Source of the DNA: Conexibacter woesei DSM 14684
GTDB lineage: Bacteria > Actinomycetota > Thermoleophilia > Solirubrobacterales > Solirubrobacteraceae
Assembly: GCF_000025265.1 (NCBI RefSeq)
Contig: NC_013739.1
Coordinates: 4,760,001 to 4,824,000, forward strand
Reading direction: 5' to 3'
Length of the DNA stretch: 64,000 nt
Position 1 is the first letter of the stretch, and every line of letters starts with the position of its first letter. Below the pieces are notes generated by a model. That model was not told the DNA's origin. It saw nothing but the letters and a program-made list of their open reading frames with translations, and did no database searches. Below are positions 33,072 through 44,512 of this stretch, piece after piece. Both the position numbers and the translations under genes were made by a program.

Positions 33072-36000
33072 ATGACAAGACATGGACGTCTGTCCCTTCC
33101 CCTCCCGCGCGCGGTCGCCGCGGCGGCGCTGTGCGCGCTGCTCGCGCTGCTGATCGCGACGCTCGGCGCCGAGCGCGCCGCCGCCGCGCCGGCCGGCGCG
33201 GCGGTCTGCACCGCGGCCGACTGCCCGTCGACGGGCGCGCCGCAGCAGCTCACCTTCTCCGCCCCCGCCGCGAGCGCCGGCGAGCGCTCGCGCGGCCCCG
33301 CGTTGCTGGCTCGGCCGGCGCGGCTGCACGTCGCCGTCAGCGGCGTCCCCGCCGGCCGCACGGCGACCGTCGTCGTCACCAGCCCGCGCGGCAGACGCTG
33401 GCGGATCGCCAGAACGCGGACCTTCCGACCGCGCGTCCCCGGCCGCTGGACGGTGACCGGCCAGCGGATCGTCCGTGAGGACGTGACCCTCTTCCCGAAG
33501 CACCGCAGCTCGGTCGTGCAGGTCCGCAGAGGCGGCCGCGGCACGATCCGCGTCGCCTACGTGCAGTCGGTCGCCAACGAGACGGCGGTCGCGCCGGCAC
33601 GTGCGATCAAGTCGTTCGAGCGCGACGGCGGACGCCTCGTGCTGACGGTCGCCGACCCACAGCGCAAGATCGCGGCCGGCGGCGTCGTCGCCGCCGGCGT
33701 CAGCGAGGCGACCCCGCAGGGCGCGCTGATCGCAGTCTCGTCCGTCCGCCGCTCCGGCACGACGGCGGTCGTGACGGGCACGCAGGCGCCGCTGTCGGCG
33801 ATCGGGCCGCAGGCGCGGATCACCGTCAGACCCGAGCTGACGCTCGGGCAGGACGGGCTGGCGCGCGCCTCCGCCGCGCAGCCCGGCGCGGTCGAGAAGC
33901 CGTACAAGTGCTCCGGCGGGGTCAGCGCCTCGATCAACGGCTCGGTCGGTCTCGACGCCGGCGCCGAGATCGGCATCTCGTGGGGCGGTTTCTGGCACCC
34001 GCTGACGGTCAAGGCGATCGCAGCCGCGCGGCTGAGACAGAGCGCGCAGCTGTCGCTCGTCGTCGCGGGCAAGGCGAAGTGCGAGCTCGACGTCGACCTG
34101 CTCAAGAGAGACATCCGCTACAGCCCGATCACGTTCACGGTCGGCCCGGTGCCGGTCGTCATCACGCCGAAGCTCAACTTCCGCGTCTTCGCCGAGGGCT
34201 CGGTCCAGGGAGCCGTCGAGACGAGCGTCAGACAGTCGCTCGACGCGCGCGTCGGGCTCGAGTGGGACGGCGACGACCTGATCCCGATCAAGTCGGTCAC
34301 GAACAGAACCTCGTTCACGCCGCCGAAGCCGCAGTTCGACGCGTCGATCGAAGCGGGGCTCGGACCGAGGCTGATGTTCGACGTCTACGAGGTCGGCGGG
34401 CCGTACATCACCGGCGACGCGCTGGCCCGCTTCGACGTCAGCAGCCACAAGAACCCGTGGTGGAGACTGTCCGCAGGCTTCCAGGCGGGCGCCGGCATCA
34501 AGTTCAAGGTCTGGAAGTTCACCTTCAACCGACACAAGCCGGACCTGCTGTCGAAGCTGTGGACGCTCGCCGAGGCGAAGGGCGCCGCTCCGCCGAGCGT
34601 CACGCAGGAGACGCTGCCCGGCGCCGTCGCCGGCACGCCGTACAGAACGACGCTGACGGTCACGCGCGGCACGAAGCCGATCGCGTGGTCGGTCTCGGCC
34701 GGGACGCTGCCGGCGGGGCTGACGCTCAACCCGTCGAGCGGCCTGATCTCCGGCACGCCGGCCGCGACCGGGACCGCCTCGTTCACCGTGAAGGCGACCG
34801 ACGCGCAGAAGCAGGTCGCGACGCGCGCGCTGAAGCTCGCCGTCGCCGCTCCGGCGCCGTCGATCGCGCCGGCGTCACTGCCGGCGGCGACGCTCGGCGC
34901 GCCGTACAGAGCGCAGGTGACGGGCACCGGCTCGACCACGCCGTACGCCTGGTCGGTGTCGGCGGGCGCGCTGCCGGCCGGGCTCTCGCTCGACCCGCGC
35001 AGCGGCCTGATCTCCGGCGTGCCGAGCGCTACAGGCACTGCGTCGTTCACGGTCGCGCTGAGCGGCGGCGACGGCCAGCGCGCGACCCGCGCGTACGCGG
35101 TGAAGGTCGAGGCTGCACCGCTGTCGATCCCGCAGCAGACGCTGCCGGGCGCGACCGTCGACGCTGCCTACACCGCCTCGCTGTCCGCTGAGGGCGGCGT
35201 CGCGCCGCACAGATGGGCGGTCACCGCCGGCGCGCTGCCGGCCGGGCTGACATTGGCGGACGACGGCAGGCTGACCGGCACCCCGACGGCGCCGGTGAGC
35301 GCGACGTTCACCGTGACGGTGACCGACGCGGACGGCACGAGCGCGAGCCGTGAGCTGACGCTGACGGCGGCGTACCCGGCGCTGTCGGTTCCGCAGCAGG
35401 CGCTGCTGGCGCCGATGGCCGGCCAGGCGTACTCGGCGCAGCTGAGAGCCGACGGCGGCGGCGCGCCGCTGACGTGGAGCGTGTCGGCCGGCGCGCCGCC
35501 GGCGGGGCTGTCGCTCGCGGGCGACGGCACGCTGGCCGGCACGCCGACGACCGTGGGCCCGTCGACGTTCACCGTGACGGTCCTCGACAGATACGGCCAG
35601 GAGGCGGAGCGCGAGCTGACGCTGACGGTCGTCCCCAACGCCGTCGAGGTCGTGACCGCCACGCTGCCCGGCGCGAGAGTCGGGACGGCGTATGCGCAGA
35701 CACTCGACGGTCGCGGCGGCCGAGCGCCGTACACGTGGTCGCTCGCCGCAGGCAGCTCGCTGCCGACCGGGCTGACGCTCGACCCGTCGACCGGAGCGAT
35801 CTCCGGAACGCCGACGACTGCCGGGTCGAGAACGTTCACCGTCAGAGTCGCCGACGCCGACGGCGTCACCGCGACGCGCTCGCTGTCGATCGCGGTCGCA
35901 GGCAACACGCCGCAGGACCTGCGGAGCGTCGCGTGCCCGACCGACACGTTCTGCATGGTCGGCGACCTGGGCGGCGGGATCGTGACGTTCGACGGCACGA

Positions 36001-36770
36001 GCTGGGGCGACCGCGAGGTCGTCGTGCCGGGCGACATCGCACAGCGGATCTCGTGCGCGACGGCGACCGACTGCCTGGTCGTCACCTGGAACGGCAGAAC
36101 GAAGGTCTGGTCGGGCGGCACGTGGACCAGCGGTCCGGACGTGCCCAGCGAGGAGTTCTCCAACGCACTCAGCTGCATCACGGCGACGAACTGCTTCCTC
36201 GGCGGCCAGGCAGCCGGCGCCAGAGCGGCGGTGTGGCACTGGGACGGCAGCAGCTGGACCGCGCCGGACGACGCCGTCGGCGCCGGCCGCGCGGTCAGCG
36301 GGGTCTCGTGCCCGACCGCGACGTTCTGCGCGGCCGCGATCGGCAACGTGCACACGGTCTCGTTCTGGAACGGCGCAACGTGGGAGACCCCGGTCTCGCC
36401 GGGGATCTTCAACGGCTCGTCGCTCGGCTGCACCGCTGACAGAAGATGCGTCCTCACCGACGCCACCGGGCAGGGCGCCTTCTACTCCGGCGGCACGTGG
36501 AGTTCGAGACGGATCGGCAGCGGGTCCAATGACCCGGCCCCGGTCGGCTGCTCGCGCACCGCGTCGTTCTGCGCCTACGCCTTCAGCGGCGACGGCGGCA
36601 GCCTCTTCACCTGGGGCGCGACCTCGACCGAGGCGGCCGGCAGAGGCAGAGACGTCGCGGCGGTCGCATGCTCGTCCGCCGACCTCTGCGTCGCGGTCGG
36701 CCCCGGCGGCGTCGCGCAGCGCTGGGACGGCACGAGCTGGGTCGACGAGGGGGTGATCGCGGCGGGCTGA
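33072..36770 (+). CDS. Large exported protein: Ig-like (He_PIG) repeats plus cysteine-paired repeats
   Basis: 1232 residues with an N-terminal signal (AVAAAALCALLALLIATLGAERAAAA). Residues to about 500 are beta-rich and unrecognised. Then come about five putative-Ig (He_PIG) repeats of 85-90 residues, each with the TLPGA..GTPY..TLTV....WSVSAGTLPAGLTL...GLISGTPAATGT pattern. The C-terminal 280 residues hold about seven 40-residue units built as SC-T-T-C...W-G-SW (CPTDTFCMVGD, CATATDCLVV, CITATNCFLGG, CPTATFCAAA, ...). Each probably has one disulfide and may together form a propeller. Probably a surface adhesin or carbohydrate-binding protein. Many arginines are AGA. Transcribed away from the Calx-beta gene. 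Confidence 0.82.
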   Translation: MTRHGRLSLPLPRAVAAAALCALLALLIATLGAERAAAAPAGAAVCTAADCPSTGAPQQLTFSAPAASAGERSRGPALLARPARLHVAVSGVPAGRTATVVVTSPRGRRWRIARTRTFRPRVPGRWTVTGQRIVREDVTLFPKHRSSVVQVRRGGRGTIRVAYVQSVANETAVAPARAIKSFERDGGRLVLTVADPQRKIAAGGVVAAGVSEATPQGALIAVSSVRRSGTTAVVTGTQAPLSAIGPQARITVRPELTLGQDGLARASAAQPGAVEKPYKCSGGVSASINGSVGLDAGAEIGISWGGFWHPLTVKAIAAARLRQSAQLSLVVAGKAKCELDVDLLKRDIRYSPITFTVGPVPVVITPKLNFRVFAEGSVQGAVETSVRQSLDARVGLEWDGDDLIPIKSVTNRTSFTPPKPQFDASIEAGLGPRLMFDVYEVGGPYITGDALARFDVSSHKNPWWRLSAGFQAGAGIKFKVWKFTFNRHKPDLLSKLWTLAEAKGAAPPSVTQETLPGAVAGTPYRTTLTVTRGTKPIAWSVSAGTLPAGLTLNPSSGLISGTPAATGTASFTVKATDAQKQVATRALKLAVAAPAPSIAPASLPAATLGAPYRAQVTGTGSTTPYAWSVSAGALPAGLSLDPRSGLISGVPSATGTASFTVALSGGDGQRATRAYAVKVEAAPLSIPQQTLPGATVDAAYTASLSAEGGVAPHRWAVTAGALPAGLTLADDGRLTGTPTAPVSATFTVTVTDADGTSASRELTLTAAYPALSVPQQALLAPMAGQAYSAQLRADGGGAPLTWSVSAGAPPAGLSLAGDGTLAGTPTTVGPSTFTVTVLDRYGQEAERELTLTVVPNAVEVVTATLPGARVGTAYAQTLDGRGGRAPYTWSLAAGSSLPTGLTLDPSTGAISGTPTTAGSRTFTVRVADADGVTATRSLSIAVAGNTPQDLRSVACPTDTFCMVGDLGGGIVTFDGTSWGDREVVVPGDIAQRISCATATDCLVVTWNGRTKVWSGGTWTSGPDVPSEEFSNALSCITATNCFLGGQAAGARAAVWHWDGSSWTAPDDAVGAGRAVSGVSCPTATFCAAAIGNVHTVSFWNGATWETPVSPGIFNGSSLGCTADRRCVLTDATGQGAFYSGGTWSSRRIGSGSNDPAPVGCSRTASFCAYAFSGDGGSLFTWGATSTEAAGRGRDVAAVACSSADLCVAVGPGGVAQRWDGTSWVDEGVIAAG

Positions 36771-36823
36771 CCGTGTCGGGACGAGCGGGCGCCGCCTGAA
36801 TGTGGCTGCGCCCGCCGCCCGCG

Positions 36824-37804
36824 TCAGTTCGTGGTGAGGCCTGCCGTGACCTGGCCCGTGAACGTCGTCGACTCGTCGGTCGTCGAGACCACGCCGATGT
36901 AGAGCATCGAGCCTGCCGAGACTTCGAGCGACGCGGTGCCGCTGCACGAAGCCGTGTACCCGAGCTGCATCGGACTCGTGCCGAAGAGGCTGCAGCTGAC
37001 GGGCGTCTGGGAATACGGCCCCCCGGGCGGGCCCATGTACAGCGAGACCTCGAAGGCGGGGGTGCTTGACGGGAACGCCGCCACCGCGTTCGTGTACGCG
37101 AAGCGGAAGCCGGTGATCGTGACGTTCGCCGGGACGATCTGCGCCGCCGCCATGATCGCGGGATCGAGGCTGGACGGCGGGTAGGACGTGGTGTTGGTGG
37201 AGCTGCTGGAGCCGAGCAGGCCGGAGACCGGGAGCAGCGTGGTGGCCAACGGCAGGCCGCCGAGCGCGCTGCTGACTGTCACCGGGCCGCCGCTCATGAG
37301 CATGGCGGGACCGGTCGGGCCGGCGGGACCGGTGGGGCCGGGGGGACCGGTCAGGCCGGGGCCGCCCGTCGGCCCCGCGGGACCGACGGAACCGGTGTCG
37401 CCCGTCGGGCCGGCGTCGCCCGGGGCACCGTTCGCGCCCGCGGAACCGGTCGGGCCGGCCGCGCCGGCCGGGCCGGCGTCACCCCTGGCGCCCGCGTCGC
37501 CTCTCGCGCCCACGTCGCCCTTGGCGCCGGCGTTGCCTCTCGCGCCGGTGGAGCCCGTGCCGCCCTTCGGTCCGCGCGGCCCCTCGACGCCGGTGACGTT
37601 CCACACGATCTTCGTCTGGCCGCGCGGGCAGTGCGCGTTCTTCGTCGTCAGCTGCAACGTCTTCGAGTTGCCGGCGACGCACGCGTAGACGCGTGACGAG
37701 TCGGTGGCGGCGGTCGCAGGCGACACAGTGCTCGACGCACCGAACAGCAGTGCAGCGACGCAGACGGCGGCGACGGAGCGGGGGAAGACCGAGCGTGCGG
37801 ACAT
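36824..37804 (-). CDS. Exported collagen-like protein
   Basis: A 326-residue protein with a signal peptide ([23 protein letters not shown]). A short head has two cysteines ([13 protein letters not shown]...[13 protein letters not shown]). A Gly-X-Y tract of about 32 triplets follows (about residues 73-168), with many [12 protein letters not shown] units able to form a collagen-like triple helix. The C-terminal 155-residue beta-rich domain ([19 protein letters not shown]...) recalls the trimerising C-terminal domains of BclA-type bacterial collagens. It is probably trimeric and surface-exposed. Divergently transcribed from the second collagen-like gene, with about 100 bp shared between starts. 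No anchor motif is visible. Confidence 0.85.
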   Translation of the reverse strand: MSARSVFPRSVAAVCVAALLFGASSTVSPATAATDSSRVYACVAGNSKTLQLTTKNAHCPRGQTKIVWNVTGVEGPRGPKGGTGSTGARGNAGAKGDVGARGDAGARGDAGPAGAAGPTGSAGANGAPGDAGPTGDTGSVGPAGPTGGPGLTGPPGPTGPAGPTGPAMLMSGGPVTVSSALGGLPLATTLLPVSGLLGSSSSTNTTSYPPSSLDPAIMAAAQIVPANVTITGFRFAYTNAVAAFPSSTPAFEVSLYMGPPGGPYSQTPVSCSLFGTSPMQLGYTASCSGTASLEVSAGSMLYIGVVSTTDESTTFTGQVTAGLTTN

Positions 37805-37904
37805 GCCGCAACCGTACAGTGTGCGGTAGGACGATCAGCCGCCCCTCGTCATCTGCCGCGGTTCCTGAGACGGATCGCGGAGTCCGACAGCTAGGGTGCC
37901 GGCC

Positions 37905-39962
37905 ATGCCCTCCGTCCCAAGGCTGCTCGCGCTGCCGCTTGCCCTGATCGGGCTCGCCGCGGTCGCCCCCTCCGCTTCGGCGGCTGTCACCTTCGGTCCC
38001 ATCCAGAGCCAGTCGGTCGGAGGGAACGACGTCTACTCGTTCGCGGTCGACGACTTCAACGGCGACGGTCGTCCCGACGCGGCCCTGTCGCGCCGTGACT
38101 TCGCCAGCAACACCGACGCATATCAGGTGATCCGCTCGCGCCCCGGGGGAGCGTTCCACGCCCCGATCGGCCTGACGCCCATCTCGCGCGCCGACTACAC
38201 CACGACCGGCGACGTCAACGACGACGGCCGGCCCGACATCCTCTCGGCCGACGCGTTCAGCGACGAGATCGTCGCGCAGCTCAACCGCGGCGGCACGTCG
38301 TTCAGCGCTCCGGTGACGACCAACAACGGCATCGGCGCCGCGACGGGCATCGTGTCCGGCGACGTCGACGGCGACGGCTTCGACGACGTGGTCGTGGCGG
38401 CCAGCAGCGGCGAGATCATCGTGATGATCAGCAACGGCGACGGGAGGTTCACCAGCACGCTCGCCGCGACGATCCCGGACGTGTACCTGATGGACCTCGC
38501 CGGCGGCGACTTCGACGCCGACGGCGACCTCGACCTGGCGGTGACCGACTACGACGCCGGGCTCGTCGTGCCGATCGCGGGCGACGGCGACGGCGGCTTC
38601 ACTCCGCTCACCGGCGTCCCGTTGAGCACGTGCGCGTGCAACAAGGGATGGCCGGTCACGTTCTCCGACGTCGACGGCGACGGTGACGAGGACATCGTCG
38701 CGTCCTCCTACGGCTATCCCGAGGAGGAGAACCCAATGCTGACGCTGCGCTCCAACGGCGACGGCACGTTCGCGCCGGTCCGCGGAACGACCCTGGCCGT
38801 GACCCAGGACGTCGCCACCGGCGACCTCAACGGCGACGGGAACGCCGATGCGGTGGTGCTCGATTTCCAATCGACCGGCGTCGCGGTCGTCAAGCTCGGC
38901 AACGGCGACGGGACGTTCGGCGCGGACACCAGCTTCACCGTCGGCAGCTTCCCCAACGACGTGGAGCTGCTGGACTGGGATCTCGACGGGGACACCGACA
39001 TCGTGGTCGCCGACGGCGACGGGATCCTCCAGGTCCTGCCGAACACGAGCGTCCCGGCGATCTCCTCGAGCGGCGACGTCGCCTTCGGCGACCAGCCGAT
39101 CCGGACGATCAGCGAGCCCGAGGTCGTCACGATCACGAACTCCGGCGACGCCGTGCTCCCCATCACGAGCGTGAACGCCGGCGGGACCGACGCCCGCGAC
39201 GTGCTCGTCAGCGCCGAGGACTGCACCGCCGCTCCGGTCCCCGCCGGGGACAGCTGCGAGATCGTCGTGCGGGTGATCCCTGGCGCGACCGGCGGGCGGA
39301 CCGCGACACTCCTCGTCGCCAGCTCCGTCCTGCCGACCGCGACCGTCGCCGTCACCGCGACCGGCACCGCGCTGCCCGCGGGGCCGCAGGGTGAAGACGG
39401 GCCGCAAGGCGAACCAGGTCCCCAGGGTCCGGCCGGCCCCGGCGGCGCTACCGGCCCGACCGGCGCCACCGGACCCGCCGGCGCCACCGGCCCGACCGGC
39501 GCTACCGGCGCTACCGGCGCGACCGGCGCGACCGGCGCCACCGGCACGACCGGCACGACCGGCCCCCACGGAGCGACCGGCCCCGCCGGCGCGACCGGCC
39601 CCCGCGGCGCTATCGGCCCCGGCGGCGCGACCGGCGCCGCCGGCCCGACCGGCCCGGCGGGTGCTCGCGGCACCACCACGGTCCTCGCCACCGTCCTCGC
39701 CGAGTCGCGCTTCAGCGTCCGCGCGAACAAGCGCAAGGTCGTCAGGTTCGGTGTCACGACCGCGAGCCGGGCGGTGGTGACCGTCACCAAGACGAAGGCG
39801 AAGAAGGCCGCTGCGACCATCGGCACGACGCTGAGAAAGGCCGCCGCCAGCAGCGTCACCGTGCCGAAGCTCCCGCGCGGCGCCTACACGCTCAGGCTCA
39901 TTGTCACCGCCCACGACGGCACCACCGCCACGGCCACCGCGCGGTACGTGGTCACTCGCTAG
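37905..39962 (+). CDS. Exported FG-GAP/VCBS repeat protein with collagen-like tract
   Basis: A 685-residue exported protein. The signal peptide is [20 protein letters not shown]. About six FG-GAP/VCBS-type repeats (residues 25-385) carry calcium-loop motifs such as [47 protein letters not shown] and [12 protein letters not shown]. An ASPM/HYDIN-like Ig domain follows ([29 protein letters not shown]). Then comes a Gly-X-Y tract rich in [12 protein letters not shown] (about 490-590) and a beta-rich C-terminal domain. The combination suggests an integrin-alpha-like or lectin-like propeller on a collagen stalk. GTG 37896 is an alternative start. Its arginines are nearly all CGN, unlike PstS. Confidence 0.83.
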   Translation: MPSVPRLLALPLALIGLAAVAPSASAAVTFGPIQSQSVGGNDVYSFAVDDFNGDGRPDAALSRRDFASNTDAYQVIRSRPGGAFHAPIGLTPISRADYTTTGDVNDDGRPDILSADAFSDEIVAQLNRGGTSFSAPVTTNNGIGAATGIVSGDVDGDGFDDVVVAASSGEIIVMISNGDGRFTSTLAATIPDVYLMDLAGGDFDADGDLDLAVTDYDAGLVVPIAGDGDGGFTPLTGVPLSTCACNKGWPVTFSDVDGDGDEDIVASSYGYPEEENPMLTLRSNGDGTFAPVRGTTLAVTQDVATGDLNGDGNADAVVLDFQSTGVAVVKLGNGDGTFGADTSFTVGSFPNDVELLDWDLDGDTDIVVADGDGILQVLPNTSVPAISSSGDVAFGDQPIRTISEPEVVTITNSGDAVLPITSVNAGGTDARDVLVSAEDCTAAPVPAGDSCEIVVRVIPGATGGRTATLLVASSVLPTATVAVTATGTALPAGPQGEDGPQGEPGPQGPAGPGGATGPTGATGPAGATGPTGATGATGATGATGATGTTGTTGPHGATGPAGATGPRGAIGPGGATGAAGPTGPAGARGTTTVLATVLAESRFSVRANKRKVVRFGVTTASRAVVTVTKTKAKKAAATIGTTLRKAAASSVTVPKLPRGAYTLRLIVTAHDGTTATATARYVVTR

Positions 39963-40880
39963 AGACCGCCGTCCCGACCTCCCACAGCCGTCTGACCTGT
40001 GCGGCCGTCGGCGTGGCGGTGCGGCGGTAGACGGCGGCCTCGTCGAGCGCGCCGTCCCATTCGAGGTACATCCGCGACGACGGGTCGCTCGCGCTCCAGG
40101 TGCGCCCGCTCGCGCCGAGCACGAGCCGGCCGCGGTCGGGATAGTGCTCGTCGGGGAACACCGGCGGCGGTGTCGGCGGGAGCTGGAGGTTCGACTCCAG
40201 CCGGCCGGCCTCGGCGCCGTCGACGTACAGCCGCATGACGCGGTCGGTGCCGTAGGCGGCGACGACGAACGACCAGCGGTCGAGCGGAAGGCCTCTGTTG
40301 ATCGTGACCGTGCTCCACGCGGTGCCGAGCGGCAGGCGCTGGTAGCGCGAGAACGTCAGCCGGTCGCTGCGCGCGGCGACGAACCACCCGCCCTCCTGCT
40401 GCTCGTGGCCGCCGATGCGACGCGAGTTGCCGTCGAGCGTGCGCGGCTTGACCCAGATCGCGAGCGCGAACGACTCCGTTCCCGGGGCGGGCGCGACGAC
40501 GCCGTCGGGGTCGCCGATCAGATGGCTCTGCCAGACCCGTCCAGCGTCGCGCCGGAGAGATTGACGGCGGCGTTCTCGTCGCACGCGATCGCACCCGGCA
40601 CCCGCCGCTCGACCTGGCTGCCGAGGTCGAGCGTCGTGCCGACGCCGGTCAGCCAGTCGAGCGCCCAGTCGTAGTCCTCCCCGAGGCGCCAGTACCAGCT
40701 CGGCTGGCTCTCGATCACCGCGGCCGTGTACGGCGTCGGCTCGCAGTGCGGCGCGCCGCCCGGCGTCGAGCAGTCCGGTGGCGGCGGGCAGTCGCCGGCG
40801 ACGGCCGCGGTCGCCGGGGCGAGCAGCAGCGTCACCGCGCAGGCGCCCGTGAGGACCGCGCGGAGCGTTCGTCGATGCAT
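39952..40880 (-). pseudogene. Exported LamG-domain protein, interrupted by a frameshift
   Basis: The first frame (from ATG 40880) encodes a signal peptide (TLRAVLTGACAVTLLLAPATAAVA) and the start of a LamG/concanavalin-like domain up to AVNLSGATLDG, then stops at 40518. A second frame from about 40545 continues the domain perfectly: VWQSHLIGDPDGV...FALAIWVKPRTLDGNSRRIGG...WSFVVAAYGTDRVMRLYVDG...DEAAVYRRTATPTAAQVRRLWEVG. One extra G in the GGG run near 40540 would restore a single 300-residue protein. It could be a sequencing error, a true pseudogene or phase variation. Its 3' end overlaps the convergent VCBS/collagen gene by 11 bp. Confidence 0.75.
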
Positions 40881-40961
40881 GAATTCACCCTAGCTGCGCC
40901 AACCCCGCGTGTGCCAATGCGGATCTGGGATCGACGCGATGCCGCAGCCGCATGAACGACG

Positions 40962-40996
40962 ACGGCCGGCGGTCGCGCTGGGCGACCGCCGGCCGT
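40962..40996. terminator. Hairpin terminator downstream of the Clp ATPase gene
   Basis: A perfect 15-bp stem ACGGCCGGCGGTCGC / GCGACCGCCGGCCGT with a 5-base loop, 32 bp beyond the clp stop on the minus strand. The T-run is weak, but the stem is very strong. Confidence 0.65.
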
Positions 40997-41027
40997 TCGG
41001 TCTGCGGGGACGCAGGTTCTCATGGGA

Positions 41028-43313
<2,286 letters not shown>

Positions 43314-43451
43314 GTCTGTCTCAGCTCTCTCGTGGGGATCTAAGTCGTGTTCGCTTAGATTACCAGGAGTGCTTGCGTGTGCAACTACCTGTGAGCGACC
43401 GCACACAAGCACGCCGCGAGCGCGGCGGGAACGGCGGCGCTGCGAGGGCGA

Positions 43452-43814
43452 TCAGGGTCTGTCGGGGACGATCACGGTGCGACCGTCGGCGAGTCTGTAG
43501 ACCGTGCCGAGTCTCTCGCCTCTGCCGATCGCTCTCTCGCCCGGTCTGACCTCGATCGTTCTGACCGTGTCGTCTCTTCTGACGAGGATCGAGCCGACCG
43601 GGGCGCGCTCGCCTCTCTGCGCGTCCGATCTTCTGCCGACGAGGTCGTCGGTCAGGTTCAGCGACGAGAGCGACGCCAGCAGGAACGCCAGCGACAGCAC
43701 GATGCCGAGGTCGAACAGGTTGACGAGACCGTCGAGCGGGTCGCCGGCGCGGTCCTCGCGCGAGCGCGCACGGGCGCGGATCGTCGGCTGGCCGGGTCCG
43801 GCCGGCTGGTTCAC
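43452..43814 (-). CDS. DUF2149 family membrane protein (ExbD-like partner)
   Basis: A 120-residue protein with a cytoplasmic basic N-terminus, one helix (DGLVNLFDLGIVLSLAFLLASLSSLNL) and an extracytoplasmic domain ending GTVYRLADGRTVIVP. This is the DUF2149 layout, found beside MotA/TolQ/ExbB-like genes in archaea and bacteria, where it probably plays the ExbD/TolR role. Its ATGA overlaps the upstream ExbB-like gene. Arginine codons change sharply across the membrane segment: all 5 before it are CGN, and 12 of the 14 after it are AGA. Confidence 0.8.
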   Translation of the reverse strand: MNQPAGPGQPTIRARARSREDRAGDPLDGLVNLFDLGIVLSLAFLLASLSSLNLTDDLVGRRSDAQRGERAPVGSILVRRDDTVRTIEVRPGERAIGRGERLGTVYRLADGRTVIVPDRP

Positions 43815-44512
43815 GACGGCGCCTCGGCGGACAGCTTCTCGGCCGCGCTCTCCATCCCGACGCTCTGGCGCGGGTGGGTGTGCAGCATCGTCGCCGCCGG
43901 GACGCTCGCGAGCTGCGCGTTGACGTACTCGACGTCGGAGTAGTCCTGGTCGTACATGCGGTCGCGCACGAGCGAGACCGCGAACGCGACCGCGCCGACG
44001 AGCAGGCCCGCGACCGTGACGCTGAACGCGACGCGGAGGTCGTCGGTCAGCCGCACGACGTCGCCCTCGCCGAGCGCCGCGAGCGCGGGCGACAGCGGGA
44101 TCAAGGTGCCCATCAGTCCGAGCGCCGGCCCCATCCGCACGAGGATGCGGGTGCGCTCCAGCCGCTTGACGGAGCGGTAGTCGTACTCGGCCAGGCGCTT
44201 GGCGATGCGGTTCGCGGCGTCGGGATGGTCGCGCTGCTCGACCGTCGCCTCAAGCGCCTCGTTCATCGCCTCGTTGTAGCCGACGCTCTTGACCGCGCGC
44301 AGGGCGGTCGCTCTGTCGCCGGCCGCGAGCGCCTCGCGCGCGAGGTCGACGGCGTGCTCGGTGCGCGCCACGCTGCGGACGCGGCGGCGGCGGACCTCGG
44401 CCAGCAGCGTGCCGACCTCGGCGATCACGACCACGAGCGCGAGCACGGCCAGGATCAGCACCGGGTAGCGGAGCGCGTCGGAGATCTCGAAGAGGATGTT
44501 CTCGATCGTCAT
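43811..44512 (-). CDS. MotA/TolQ/ExbB-like proton-channel protein
   Basis: 233 residues with helix 1 (YPVLILAVLALVVVIAEVGTLLAEV), a cytoplasmic stretch (about 40-120), then two helices in the conserved block VRMGPALGLMGTLIPLSPALAALGEGDVVRLTDDLRVAFSVTVAGLLVGAVAFAVSLV. This is the TolQ/ExbB channel core. It should form a proton-driven motor with the DUF2149 protein. ATG 44512 overlaps the upstream gene's stop. In methanogens such pairs have been linked with cobalamin or metal uptake; here the cargo is unknown. Confidence 0.85.
   Translation of the reverse strand: MTIENILFEISDALRYPVLILAVLALVVVIAEVGTLLAEVRRRRVRSVARTEHAVDLAREALAAGDRATALRAVKSVGYNEAMNEALEATVEQRDHPDAANRIAKRLAEYDYRSVKRLERTRILVRMGPALGLMGTLIPLSPALAALGEGDVVRLTDDLRVAFSVTVAGLLVGAVAFAVSLVRDRMYDQDYSDVEYVNAQLASVPAATMLHTHPRQSVGMESAAEKLSAEAPS

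Noticed and set aside
39391-39700. A CRISPR-like or satellite array, because of the repeating GCGCGACCGGC pattern
   Set aside because: It is the coding sequence of a Gly-X-Y collagen tract, with in-frame 9-bp periodicity and no spacers.
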